This document shows, in pieces, positions 36,220-45,085 of a DNA stretch of 46,092 bases. Position 1 is the stretch's first letter. Each line of letters begins with the position of its first letter. A model generated the notes under the pieces. That model saw only the letters and a list, made by a program, of their open reading frames with translations. It did no database searches and was not told the origin of the DNA. The position numbers and the translations under genes were made by a program. Origin of the DNA: Staphylococcus pasteuri (GTDB taxonomy: Bacteria > Bacillota > Bacilli > Staphylococcales > Staphylococcaceae); assembly GCF_003970495.1 (NCBI RefSeq), contig NZ_RXWW01000062.1:1-46092 (forward strand), written 5' to 3'.

Positions 36220-36729
36220 ATGAAAAAATCAATATTAGCAATTATCGCTACAGTTTCTATAGGAGCAACAGGTTTAGAAGCGCATCAAGCACATGCGGCT
36301 GAAAACAATCAACCTTCACAATGCTCACCTCAACAAAATCAATCGTTTGGTAACCAACAACAAGATAAGTCTTCATCAGTTTCTTCAAATTACCAAACAA
36401 CTCAAACGTCTACACAAAGCACTAGTTCGGAGAGTAAATCATCAACTAGTGAAGATTCATCATCAAGCAGTGAGTCATCAAGTGATGTCTATAAAGAATT
36501 TATAGAAGCAGGTGGCACAAAAGAATTATGGGATAGCGTAGTAATGCCAGAATCTGGCGGTGATCCTGATGCTTCAAACGGACAATATCATGGTTTAGGT
36601 CAAACGAACCAATCATGGGGCTATGGTTCTGTAGCTACTCAAACTAAAGGTATGATTAACTACGCAAAAGAACGTTATGGTTCAATTGATGCAGCTATTT
36701 CTTTCCGTGAATCAAACGGTTATTGGTAA
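36220..36729 (+). CDS. Secreted IsaA/SceD-like transglycosylase-domain protein
   Basis: A 169-residue exported protein. The signal peptide MKKSILAIIATVSIGATGLEA is cleaved near AHAAEN. A Ser/Thr/Gln-rich linker (~30-90, with SSSSSESSSD) follows, then the compact C-terminal domain ELWDSVVMPESGGDPDASNGQYHGLGQTNQSWGYG...AKERYGSIDAAISFRESNGYW. This is the IsaA/SceD lytic-transglycosylase-like fold, with the candidate catalytic Glu in MPESGG. Shorter than IsaA or SceD (~230). AAAGGAG precedes the ATG. It probably acts on cell-wall peptidoglycan. Confidence 0.82.
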   Translation: MKKSILAIIATVSIGATGLEAHQAHAAENNQPSQCSPQQNQSFGNQQQDKSSSVSSNYQTTQTSTQSTSSESKSSTSEDSSSSSESSSDVYKEFIEAGGTKELWDSVVMPESGGDPDASNGQYHGLGQTNQSWGYGSVATQTKGMINYAKERYGSIDAAISFRESNGYW

Positions 36730-36752
36730 GATTACTTTATATAAATAATAAC

Positions 36753-36802
36753 AAGCGCCAAACAGAAATCGACGTTGATTTCTGCTTGGCGCTAATTTTG
36801 TT
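36753..36802. terminator. Terminator between the SceD-like gene and the CDF gene
   Basis: AGCGCCAAACAGAAATC pairs with GATTTCTGCTTGGCGCT with one mismatch, followed by TAATTTTGTTT; it lies between converging genes. Confidence 0.85.
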
Positions 36803-36815
36803 TAAATTTCTAGAC

Positions 36816-37709
36816 TCAATTATGTATCTTATTACTTAAATTATCATTCATATTAGGTTCAGGATGTACATATACAGAAGAAATTCCCTTTTCATGTAGA
36901 TGATCTTCAACTTTATCGCAAATTAAATGTGCTTGACTAATAGATAAATTGGGCTCTACCACTATCGTAACGTCTAAGAAAATACTACTTCCATGATAAC
37001 GTCCCTTAATACTTCTAATATCTAACACATCGTCCACTTCTAATATATCATTTCTGTATTCTTCCAAATCTTTTTCATTAAAACCATCACTCAATGTAAA
37101 AATAGACTCTCTAAAAATTCCAAATCCTGTATAAATAATAAGCAAACCTAGTAAGGTTGCTAAAATAATATCCACGATTGGAAAGCCAATCTGAGTGAAA
37201 ACCAAACCAATTGCTGTACCTATACTAACTAAACTGTCGGATAAATTATCTTTAGCGGCTGATTTTAGTGAACTACTTTTAGTTTTCTTTGCTAATTTTT
37301 GATTCACTAAAAATACACCTAGCATGATTAAACCACTTATAATACTTACTAAAATAGTAATTGGACTTGGTACATTTTTATCTTGTGTTAGAAGTCTTGG
37401 CGCATTTTCAATAACAACTTGTATACCTACAAACATGATTATAAATGAAACCAACAATGTAGATATATTTTCTGATTTTAAATGGCCATATGGATGGTTT
37501 CTATCAGCTGGTTTAATTGATATTTTTAATCCAATAATCACAGCAATAGAGACAACTATATCTGTCATATTATTTAATGCATCGGCTCTCACGGCAGCTG
37601 AATTAAAAACGAATCCTGTAACATATTTTGCTATAGATAATATGATATAAACGACTAAACTTAAATATGCACCTCGTTGTGCAATCTTTAAATTTTCATT
37701 TTGAGACAT
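36816..37709 (-). CDS. Cation diffusion facilitator family transporter
   Basis: A 297-residue divalent metal efflux protein with about six TM helices, starting GAYLSLVVYIILSIAKYVTGF. Metal-site helices are recognisable as ALNNMTDIVVS and DNLSDSLVSIG; HPYGHLKSENIS is the conserved loop between them. The cytoplasmic C-terminal domain (DVLDIRSIKGRYHGSSIFLDVTIVV) includes the family's dimerising fold. In the first helix pair an Asn replaces one of the usual His/Asp ligands (NNMTD), suggesting the manganese/iron-type branch rather than zinc, but this is inference. It is transcribed alone. Confidence 0.88.
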   Translation of the reverse strand: MSQNENLKIAQRGAYLSLVVYIILSIAKYVTGFVFNSAAVRADALNNMTDIVVSIAVIIGLKISIKPADRNHPYGHLKSENISTLLVSFIIMFVGIQVVIENAPRLLTQDKNVPSPITILVSIISGLIMLGVFLVNQKLAKKTKSSSLKSAAKDNLSDSLVSIGTAIGLVFTQIGFPIVDIILATLLGLLIIYTGFGIFRESIFTLSDGFNEKDLEEYRNDILEVDDVLDIRSIKGRYHGSSIFLDVTIVVEPNLSISQAHLICDKVEDHLHEKGISSVYVHPEPNMNDNLSNKIHN

Positions 37710-37995
37710 GACCTTTGACCACCTTGAATTCCTTTAGTAATCATAGTATGAATCATAAAAAATATTTTTACAACGTTTTTTAATTTCTATATTTTTTATA
37801 TAATTAAGCTAATTATTTTTTTAGACTTCCCTAAAAAATTAACTCTTTTCTATAGAATAAACACCATAGGGTAACATCAAGATCCAGTTAAGAAAAAGTA
37901 TCCGAAACATTAAGTTTTTGGACAAGTGGAAAAGAGTGATTTTTATTGAAATAATATAGAAATTGTCTTTTTCATTATTTTTTAGTCTTTTAATA

Positions 37996-38278
37996 TAAAA
38001 TTACATATAAATACGTAGTATTTATGGCAAGACTCCCGAGGGAACAGTACTAGTTGAAGACCTTAGAAATTCTCACAGATTTATCTGTGTAGTATTTCTG
38101 GCTGAAACTGTACCATGGGAAGGGACCCAACACAGAGAAACTGATTAAATCAGTTTCTACAAACAAAGCAAGTTGGGCATAGCGTAGCCATACAATACGA
38201 AGTATTGACAAAAAGAAAGCACTAAGATGATGAAAATAGGTCATCTTAGTGCTTTTTATTTCGAGATTTATGTCCGTC
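37996..38278 (-). repeat. Dispersed repeat copy B (GGACATAAAT family) carrying the gtrA-side terminator
   Basis: Reverse orientation of the blocks in 23866-24054: on the minus strand GGACATAAAT, a different hairpin (38217-38252), AATACTTCGTATTG, TTTCAGCC, CTGTTCCCTC, GAGTCTTGCCA and TATTTATATGTAATTTTA. It has about 90 bases more than copy A in the middle. The remaining intergenic part (37710-37995) shows no feature. Confidence 0.85.
38217..38254 (-). terminator. Terminator for the GtrA-like gene pair within repeat copy B
   Basis: AAAGCACTAAGATGA pairs with TCATCTTAGTGCTTT; on the minus strand it is followed by CTTTTTG, on the plus strand by TTATTT. Confidence 0.75.
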
Positions 38279-38307
38279 TATTTTAATTATGTATTTCATT
38301 TTTAGCA

Positions 38308-38688
38308 TTAATCTTTTAATATCCATTTAGATAAAATAAAGGTTATAGGTATCGTAATGATTAATCCCGCAAATGGTGCAATTTCTGACGGGAAATGAAA
38401 CCACTGTACAAAAACATATAATAGTAACGTTTGCATTCCCATATTCACAATTTGTGTCAGTGGAAAACTTATAAATTTACGTAATGTTGGTTTCACTTTA
38501 TACACAAAATAACAATTTAAATAGTAAGAAATGATGAAACTAACTAAAAATCCAGTAATATGACTAATTAAATAATTCACATCTAGTAATTTTAATAATA
38601 GTAAATAAACGATGTAGTAATTTAATGTGTTCAAGCCACCGACTATTATAAATTTAATAATCTCAATATGCGTTTGAGTTAATTTCAT
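38308..38688 (-). CDS. GtrA-like membrane protein
   Basis: A 126-residue protein with four predicted TM helices, starting FIIVGGLNTLNYYIVYLLLL, the GtrA-family N-terminal motif (VGxxxT/N). Other conserved bits are ISYYLNCYFVYK and the late PITFILSKWILKD. GtrA proteins take part in moving lipid-linked sugars or in cell-wall polysaccharide decoration. AGGAGA precedes the ATG, two bases after the stop of the large membrane protein, indicating one operon. Confidence 0.88.
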   Translation of the reverse strand: MKLTQTHIEIIKFIIVGGLNTLNYYIVYLLLLKLLDVNYLISHITGFLVSFIISYYLNCYFVYKVKPTLRKFISFPLTQIVNMGMQTLLLYVFVQWFHFPSEIAPFAGLIITIPITFILSKWILKD

Positions 38689-38690
38689 AC

Positions 38691-40214
38691 TTAATCTCCT
38701 TCAAGTCTCGCCAAGCTTGAACCATAAGGTACTATTTTCAGCTTAACATTCTGAGGTATATCATAATACATTTTAAATGATTTGTGTTGCATATTAGAAG
38801 TTGGTGTGACCTTATTTAAGATATTTTCAAATGGTAACCTCTCTAACACGACAACATGTTTGTATCGATGTGTATCAAGTTGTTTGTTTATCATATCAAT
38901 GCGTTGAATATTATTAAAATATATCACACTCATTGTAACAATAAAAATAAATGCCAATGCTATTGAAAATCCTTTTAAACCAATCCATATTGACTGACAC
39001 TGTATTTTATATTGAGAAATTAATAATAATAAGTACAAACACCACAATACATAAATAGTATAAAAATTACCTGCCCCTAATGGAGATACTAATAATAACG
39101 GCAATGTTACCAGTGGTATCGATCCAAGTGCATAATAACCTAGATTCCTTATAACTTGTTCTTTAAAAATAAAACGAACTGAAATTACTAATGCTATAAA
39201 AAACCATCCACATATGAATGTGTTTAGCAACGCAACCGCTAATGAACCTTTTAATAGATTAAATTGAAGAAAATCATAAACAAAAAGTTTATAAAAAGGC
39301 AATATCGCTATACTTAATATTAGAAGTATCTTCCAATATAATTTCGTATGAGCAAACAACTGATTTTTAATAAGAAAACCAATTGTGATAAATCCAATCA
39401 TACTTACAATTAAAAATTGATCGATAAATATATATTCTGGTATTTGCTTTAACAATGTATAACCTATTTTATGTTTTAACCCGAGTTTATCTGAGAAACG
39501 AAAATAACTATCTCCTCCTCGATAAATACTAATGTAAATAGGATTGATAAACATTAACATGGCACCAATTAAACTCAACATAAAACCTATAATTAAATAA
39601 TAATTAAAATTACGATGTCTTATCATAAATACAATATTACCAATAAGTAATATCAATATATTGTAAAGGGTTATATTTTCTACAAAAAATTGCCCTAGCA
39701 ATGTACAAATCAAGAATAAGACTATCCATTTTGTTGATAGCATTTCTAATTTATATATCGTTAATACGACAATAAATAATATAAATACAGAGATTAAAGT
39801 ACTTGGCACATATCTAAAAAACCCATCAAAGCCCCCGTATGTTTCTCTGTAAATCACTCTTGGCATTATTAATAGAAATATAAATGATACTACGATATAA
39901 AAATTGAAGTGTTGCTGTTGTTGCTGTTGTTGCTGTATTAGTGCTAGTAAATAGACAAGTCCAAATGAAATAATCGCATATAATATGTAGCGTAAAATAT
40001 TAATCTTCATAGCTGTCATTGCTAATAAATGACATAAATACCTTCCATCCGTATATTCAATCATTTCTCTATAATTAGATGCTTTATTTACAACAGACCA
40101 TTTAAAATCATCTGCTGACAAAGGCGTTAATATACTGATTAATAAATAAAATAAAAAAATGAAAATACATCCAACGTATAATTCATTCATTCTAAACTTT
40201 ATCATGTTGTACAT
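38691..40214 (-). CDS. Large polytopic membrane protein, DUF6056-like
   Basis: A 507-residue protein with about 11-12 hydrophobic segments and a short extracytoplasmic C-terminal part. The N-terminal LISILTPLSADDFKWSVVNK has the Asp-Asp pattern found in GT-C-like glycosyltransferases and DUF6056 proteins, and TDGRYLCHLLAM follows. With GtrA downstream, a role in transferring sugars from lipid carriers to a wall polymer is plausible. Unusual is the run of eight glutamines (~93-101, IQQQQQQQQH), encoded by CAG/CAA repeats in a membrane-segment loop. The DUF number is from memory. Confidence 0.72.
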   Translation of the reverse strand: MYNMIKFRMNELYVGCIFIFLFYLLISILTPLSADDFKWSVVNKASNYREMIEYTDGRYLCHLLAMTAMKINILRYILYAIISFGLVYLLALIQQQQQQQQHFNFYIVVSFIFLLIMPRVIYRETYGGFDGFFRYVPSTLISVFILFIVVLTIYKLEMLSTKWIVLFLICTLLGQFFVENITLYNILILLIGNIVFMIRHRNFNYYLIIGFMLSLIGAMLMFINPIYISIYRGGDSYFRFSDKLGLKHKIGYTLLKQIPEYIFIDQFLIVSMIGFITIGFLIKNQLFAHTKLYWKILLILSIAILPFYKLFVYDFLQFNLLKGSLAVALLNTFICGWFFIALVISVRFIFKEQVIRNLGYYALGSIPLVTLPLLLVSPLGAGNFYTIYVLWCLYLLLLISQYKIQCQSIWIGLKGFSIALAFIFIVTMSVIYFNNIQRIDMINKQLDTHRYKHVVVLERLPFENILNKVTPTSNMQHKSFKMYYDIPQNVKLKIVPYGSSLARLEGD

Positions 40215-40404
40215 TTCTGGTTGTTCTCCCTACTCCTAATAATTACTAAGTTATTTTATTATACTATTATATAATAAAATTTTCATATAGACGTTTCCAT
40301 AGTAGCAACGTTATCTCATATATAAATACTTATATTTTGTCTTTTGTTTTAACCTGACCTCTTATAAAATAAAGATAAATAAAACGATGAGGAAGTGTTG
40401 ATTC

Positions 40405-41550
40405 ATGAAAATAGTCATCGCACCAGATTCTTTTAAAGAAAGTATGTCTGCAAGACAGGCAGCCGAAGCTATACATCAAGGCTTTTCAAAAGTATTACCA
40501 TCTTCAACGGTTTATGATCTGATTCCCATGGCCGATGGTGGTGAAGGTACTACTGAAGTTTTAATGGAAGCATTAAAGGCAAGTACTATTGAAGTTGATG
40601 TTAAAGATCCACTCCTTAGAGATATACGTGCACGGTACGCTTATGCACAACACAATCAAACTGCGATCATTGAAATGGCAGCCGCTTCAGGGTTAGATTT
40701 ATTATCTACGAATGAGAAAAATCCAATGACAACTAGTTCTTATGGTACTGGACAACTTATCAATCATGCTTTAGAACAAGGCGCTAAAAAAATTATACTT
40801 GGCATTGGTGGCAGTGCTACAAATGATGGGGGTGTCGGCATGTTACAAGCATTAGGCGTAAAATTTTCAGATTCAAATCATAGTAGTATTGCACCAGGAG
40901 GCATTCATTTACTTGATATAGACAATATAGATATTTCACAGTTAAATCCAAAACTTAAAGACGTTGAAATTAAAGTTGCTTGTGACGTTACTAACCCTTT
41001 ACTAGGAGACAATGGTGCTACTGCCATTTATGGCCCTCAAAAAGGCGCAACTGCAAAGATGATACCAAAGTTGGATACCGCATTAAGTCATTATCATGAT
41101 AAGATAAAATTACAACTAGAAAAAGATGTCAAAGATGTACCTGGTGCAGGTGCAGCTGGTGGTATGGGAACTGCATTATTGGCTTTCCTAGATGTAGATT
41201 TAACTAAAGGCATTGATGTTGTCTTAGAAGAAACCCGTTTTACATCTAGAATTGAAAATGCCGATCTTGTAGTAACTGGTGAAGGAAAAATTGATAATCA
41301 AACAATATTAGGTAAAACGCCTATTGGTGTTGCTCGAGCGTCAAAACAAATCAATATTCCAGTTATAGCCATTGGAGGAAGTTTAGGAGAAAACTACGAA
41401 GCTGTTTATGATTATGGTATTGATAGTGCCTTTAGTATTATGAATCAACCCAGCGACCTTAAAAATGCTTTAGATAACGGATATGAACTTTTAACTAAAA
41501 CAGCCCACAATATAGCCCGTACACTAGTGTTAAATTTGCCATTAAATTAA
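40405..41550 (+). CDS. glxK: Glycerate kinase (GlxK/GarK family)
   Basis: A 381-residue cytoplasmic kinase phosphorylating D-glycerate (2-phosphoglycerate is the usual product in this family). It begins KIVIAPDSFKESMSARQAAEAI, then IPMADGGEGTTEVL, LGIGGSATNDGGVGMLQALG (~residues 132-151) and ADLVVTGEGKIDNQTILGK (~285-303), all family motifs. Length is normal. A GAGGAAG site precedes the ATG. The next gene follows after ~36 bases, probably cotranscribed. Confidence 0.93.
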   Translation: MKIVIAPDSFKESMSARQAAEAIHQGFSKVLPSSTVYDLIPMADGGEGTTEVLMEALKASTIEVDVKDPLLRDIRARYAYAQHNQTAIIEMAAASGLDLLSTNEKNPMTTSSYGTGQLINHALEQGAKKIILGIGGSATNDGGVGMLQALGVKFSDSNHSSIAPGGIHLLDIDNIDISQLNPKLKDVEIKVACDVTNPLLGDNGATAIYGPQKGATAKMIPKLDTALSHYHDKIKLQLEKDVKDVPGAGAAGGMGTALLAFLDVDLTKGIDVVLEETRFTSRIENADLVVTGEGKIDNQTILGKTPIGVARASKQINIPVIAIGGSLGENYEAVYDYGIDSAFSIMNQPSDLKNALDNGYELLTKTAHNIARTLVLNLPLN

Positions 41551-41586
41551 TAATCCAGAAATGCCATTAAAAATGAGGTGGACAGT

Positions 41587-42270
41587 ATGAAAAGAACTGA
41601 TAAGTATAAAGATTCTTATCGATATGATGATCAATATCAAAATCATCGTAGACAAAGTGAAGAACGAGATTATAGAAACCAAAGCCAATATGATGATCGA
41701 CGTGAATATAATGAAAATGAATATGAACAAAATCCAGAACGCTATTACAACGGTAGAGATTATAGAAGAGAACAAGAGCTACAGGAAGAAAACCAAAAAA
41801 CACGTAAATCTAAAAAATGGTTGATAGCCATTATCGTTATTCTGTTAATTATTGTAGCTATCTTCGTAACCAGAGCTGTATTAAATCATAATAATGATAA
41901 AGTAAGTAATGATCCTGACGTATCACAAAACTATAAAAAAGAAGTCGAAAGTCAAAACGATGATATTAATAATAAAGTTGACTCAGCTAAAAATGATATT
42001 AAACAAAATAAAGATAGCCAATCACAAATCAACCAATTACAACAAGACATCAATAATTTAAAACAAAAAGAAGAAACAAACTCAGATTCTAAACTGACTA
42101 AATTTTATCAAGATCAAATTGATAAACTGAAAAATGCTAACACTGCTCAACAAAATAATGAAAATCAAAGTAAAGTAAACAGTATGTTACAAGATATTAA
42201 TACAAAGTTTGATAGCATTAAATCTAAAATTGAAGAATTAATAAATAGCTCTAGCTCAAACGGTCAATAA
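41587..42270 (+). CDS. Single-pass membrane protein with coiled-coil ectodomain
   Basis: A 227-residue protein. The first ~75 residues are highly charged and Tyr/Arg/Asp/Gln-rich (YRYDDQYQNHRRQSEERDYR), presumably cytoplasmic. One TM helix follows (~80-100, WLIAIIVILLIIVAIFV), then an external Asn/Lys/Gln-rich coiled coil (SQINQLQQDINNLKQKEE) with a Ser-rich end. The frame opens with GTG at 41578, but GAGGTG followed by ATG at 41587 is the better start. The coiled-coil ectodomain suggests a structural or scaffolding role at the envelope; function unknown. Confidence 0.78.
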   Translation: MKRTDKYKDSYRYDDQYQNHRRQSEERDYRNQSQYDDRREYNENEYEQNPERYYNGRDYRREQELQEENQKTRKSKKWLIAIIVILLIIVAIFVTRAVLNHNNDKVSNDPDVSQNYKKEVESQNDDINNKVDSAKNDIKQNKDSQSQINQLQQDINNLKQKEETNSDSKLTKFYQDQIDKLKNANTAQQNNENQSKVNSMLQDINTKFDSIKSKIEELINSSSSNGQ

Positions 42271-42299
42271 ATAATGTTGTAATAATTTAAAACCAAAAT

Positions 42300-42350
42300 A
42301 ACAGGCTTGTATTCCCTAATTTGATAGGTATATACAAGCCTGTTAGTTAT
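42300..42350 (+). terminator. Terminator after the coiled-coil protein gene
   Basis: ACAGGCTTGTAT pairs with ATACAAGCCTGT, followed by TAGTTATT; a long stem with an 18-base loop. Confidence 0.7.
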
Positions 42351-42493
42351 TACATTTATATTCACTGCACGCTTTAAAAGCAAATTTTCCCCTTATAAAT
42401 AATATTGATGATATAAAAAGTGAAATAACTACATACAAATATGTGTAAAACGTATATAATTTGTTCTATAAATTCTTAAAAAGGAGAACGCTT

Positions 42494-43699
42494 ATGCAAA
42501 ATTCAAGTGCCAAGCACTTTCCATTCATATTAATTATCATTTTTGGGGTGATGACGACTTTTGGTCCCTTATCAATTGATATGTATTCACCATCATTGCC
42601 AAACGTTCAACATGACTTTGGCTCAACAACTTCAGAAATTCAATTAACTACATCGTTTGCGATGATTGGCTTAGCACTTGGGCAATTCTTCTTTGGCCCG
42701 TTATCAGATGCTTTTGGTCGCAAGAAAGTCGCATTAACCATTTTAGTTATATATTTACTTGCATCTTTAATTGCTGTTTTTACAACTAGTCTATATTTCT
42801 TTTTATTCTTAAGATTAATTCAAGGATTAATGGCAGGCGGTTCTATAGTTATAGCTAAAGCTTCAGTTGGAGATAAATTTAGTGGTGACGAGATGGCTAA
42901 AATGTTAACTTCACTTATGGTAGTTAATGGAATTATTACAATTATAGCACCATTACTTGGCGGTTTTGCTTTAACGATATCTACTTGGAGAAGTATCTTT
43001 ATCATCTTAACTATTATTACACTTATCGTCATTATTGGTGTATTTATGAAGATGCCACCATCAAATAAAGCTGAACAGACTACATTAAACTATTCACGAA
43101 TATTTAAAGACTTTGGTACATTATTAAAAAAACCATCCTTTGTTATTCCAATGTTGTTACAAGGTTTAACTTATGTCATGTTATTTAGTTATGCATCTGC
43201 ATCACCATTTATTACGCAAAAAGTTTATAATTTAACACCTCAACAATTTAGTGTTATTTTAGCCGTTAACGGTATAGGTTTAATTTTAGTAAGTCAAATC
43301 GTAGCATTATTAGTAGAAAAATTAAGCCGACATACTTTACTTATTTACTTAACTGTCATTCAAATTATAGGTGTAATACTGATTATTATTACATTATCTA
43401 TGCACTTACCTATTTGGTTACTTATCATAGCATTTTTCTTAAATATAAGCCCTGTAACGTCTATAGGACCTTTAGGCTTTGCATTAGCTATGGAAGAAAG
43501 AACTGGAGGTAGCGGTAACGCTTCAAGTTTGTTAGGATTATTCCAATTTATTCTTGGTGGTGTTATTTCTCCTTTAGTTGGACTAAATGGCGAATTTGAT
43601 CCGACACCGTATTTAGTTATTATTTCAATCACAGCAATCTTGTTAGTGTTATTACAATTCATTTATTTCAAACTTAATCCAACAAAATACCGTTCTTAA
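42494..43699 (+). CDS. Bcr/CflA-family drug exporter (TcaB-like MFS)
   Basis: A 401-residue, 12-TM MFS protein. TTFGPLSIDMYSPSLPNVQHDF is the hallmark start of Bcr/CflA proteins, then GQFFFGPLSDAFGRKKVAL (motif A) and IQGLMAGGSIVIAKASVGD. AAAAAGGAGAACGCTT precedes the ATG at 42494; the frame extends to 42461 without a site. Related to TcaB, linked to teicoplanin susceptibility in S. aureus, but this is a paralogue. A hairpin after the stop (43703-43768) serves both this gene and the converging next one. Confidence 0.88.
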   Translation: MQNSSAKHFPFILIIIFGVMTTFGPLSIDMYSPSLPNVQHDFGSTTSEIQLTTSFAMIGLALGQFFFGPLSDAFGRKKVALTILVIYLLASLIAVFTTSLYFFLFLRLIQGLMAGGSIVIAKASVGDKFSGDEMAKMLTSLMVVNGIITIIAPLLGGFALTISTWRSIFIILTIITLIVIIGVFMKMPPSNKAEQTTLNYSRIFKDFGTLLKKPSFVIPMLLQGLTYVMLFSYASASPFITQKVYNLTPQQFSVILAVNGIGLILVSQIVALLVEKLSRHTLLIYLTVIQIIGVILIIITLSMHLPIWLLIIAFFLNISPVTSIGPLGFALAMEERTGGSGNASSLLGLFQFILGGVISPLVGLNGEFDPTPYLVIISITAILLVLLQFIYFKLNPTKYRS

Positions 43700-43702
43700 A
43701 CT

Positions 43703-43768
43703 AAAAACGCAAATGTAAGGCATTAGTCAGGTTTAATATCTATTCTATGCCAAACACTTGCGTTTTTT
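43703..43768. terminator. Bidirectional terminator between the Bcr/CflA and GyrI-like genes
   Basis: AAAAACGCAA(A/G)TG pairs with CA(C)TTGCGTTTTT across a loop that also contains GGCAT/ATGCC. Confidence 0.75.
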
Positions 43769-43769
43769 A

Positions 43770-44246
43770 TTATTTATTTTGCTCTATTGGTAACCAAAGT
43801 TCAGTTACATAGTTATCGTCTTGAGTATCGCCATTAGGATACAATTCGAAAAATGGTGCCTGTTTTAACTGAATATGTTCCTTAGGCAATAACTCATTAT
43901 GAATGTGACGCATCGCATGTCTAATAGAATAAGGCACTTTACCTACTGCATTAACAACAAGATAGTCATTATCCTCTAACTGGTACGTTTCTAATCCATC
44001 ATTAGGTGTTTTGTCACTAGGAACACCAATCATATAATTCATTTTTCCATCCTGTTGTGGTATACATAGACCAACTAAGCCTTCAAATGATTCATCACTT
44101 TTCTCTGACAATCTACAATCTAAACCTATTGTCGTCACATCTTCCCAAAAGTCCGGGATATTACTTTGTGCATGTCCCCCACTCTTAAATTGGCGTTTTA
44201 CACCAATAAGATTAATAGCTTCCATACTTTTTATTTGATAATTCAT
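43770..44246 (-). CDS. GyrI-like / effector-binding domain protein
   Basis: A 158-residue stand-alone effector-binding (AraC_E_bind / GyrI-like) protein without DNA-binding domain. SMEAINLIGVKRQFKSGG is the first strand-helix, MNYMIGVPSD the central strands, and YLVVNAVGKVPYSIRHAMRHIHNELLP and PFFELYPNGD the C-terminal half. The family binds small hydrophobic molecules; some members have hydrolase activity or protect gyrase. The specific role is unknown. AAGGGGAG precedes the ATG. Confidence 0.85.
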   Translation of the reverse strand: MNYQIKSMEAINLIGVKRQFKSGGHAQSNIPDFWEDVTTIGLDCRLSEKSDESFEGLVGLCIPQQDGKMNYMIGVPSDKTPNDGLETYQLEDNDYLVVNAVGKVPYSIRHAMRHIHNELLPKEHIQLKQAPFFELYPNGDTQDDNYVTELWLPIEQNK

Positions 44247-44411
44247 TTTTGACTCCCCTTAAAAAATTCTGCTTTCTACTATTTATAACCTTTCTGATTC
44301 TGAAATAACATTAAAATGAACATTTCCAAACAAATAATTATCCAAAATATAAAGACTCAGTATATAATATTGAATACTATATAAACGTATATCAGCTTAA
44401 GGAGATTACCG

Positions 44412-45029
44412 ATGAACAAAACGATTCTACCTGTTAAACCCATTAGCCAATTGTTTCCTATCCCTATGGTCATGGGATGTGAAGGCGTATCTGCTTCAAT
44501 GATGTTTCAATTTAATCAACAGCCTATTAAAGCAACTGACATAATGAAAAATTGGCCAACACACCCAAATAACCCTTATAAAGGTTATGTAGGCAATCAT
44601 TTGCTAGTTAAATTTGGCTACCATCAAACTATTTTTCCAGAGGCTTTTGTTCCATTTTTACAAAAATATAATTCAAATGTCATTAACGGTACAGGTACAA
44701 GTTTAGCCGAATTGGAAAAAATTATTGACCAACAACAACCAGTAGTTATGTATCATACAAGTTTAGGCGCTAAACCAATGCGTCGTAGTTTTAAATTTGA
44801 CGGCTATAAAATTCGACTTGTATCAAATATTCATGTCACACTTCTTATTGGCTATGATAAAGACTACTATTACTACATCGATCCACTTTGGAGTCATATC
44901 AGTAAAGGAATTGTATTCCCTGCAATTATTCCAAATAGTAAACAAATCATTAAAATCAAAAAATCAAAAATGGAACGAAGTTTTAATTCGCCAGGCCGTA
45001 TGTGTCTATATATTAAACCTAATAACTAA
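44412..45029 (+). CDS. C39-like cysteine peptidase-fold protein
   Basis: A 205-residue protein with the papain-like C39 pattern: MGCEGVSASMMFQF (candidate catalytic Cys ~23), NIHVTLLIGYDKDYYYYIDPLW (His ~140 and Asp ~155). The leader peptidase domains of bacteriocin exporters share this fold, but here there is no signal peptide and no transporter. It resembles YvpB-like hypothetical proteins of Gram-positives. AAGGAG precedes the ATG. Substrate unknown; activity not assured. Confidence 0.78.
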   Translation: MNKTILPVKPISQLFPIPMVMGCEGVSASMMFQFNQQPIKATDIMKNWPTHPNNPYKGYVGNHLLVKFGYHQTIFPEAFVPFLQKYNSNVINGTGTSLAELEKIIDQQQPVVMYHTSLGAKPMRRSFKFDGYKIRLVSNIHVTLLIGYDKDYYYYIDPLWSHISKGIVFPAIIPNSKQIIKIKKSKMERSFNSPGRMCLYIKPNN

Positions 45030-45042
45030 ATCTCCTTAATTT

Positions 45043-45085
45043 ATACCGTCATCATATTTTCATATAAATAGATTGACGGTATTTT
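45043..45085. terminator. Terminator between the C39-like and metallophosphoesterase genes
   Basis: ATACCGTCA pairs with TGACGGTAT around a 22-base loop, followed by TTTTAAA, between converging genes. Confidence 0.65.

Noticed and set aside
38050..38244. A 64-codon frame on the minus strand
   Set aside because: It lies wholly within repeat copy B, has no Shine-Dalgarno and is broken in copy A; a chance frame in non-coding repeat.
41542..41803. Hydrophobic minus-strand frames opposite the coiled-coil protein gene
   Set aside because: Antisense shadows of a charged repetitive coding region; no ribosome binding site.
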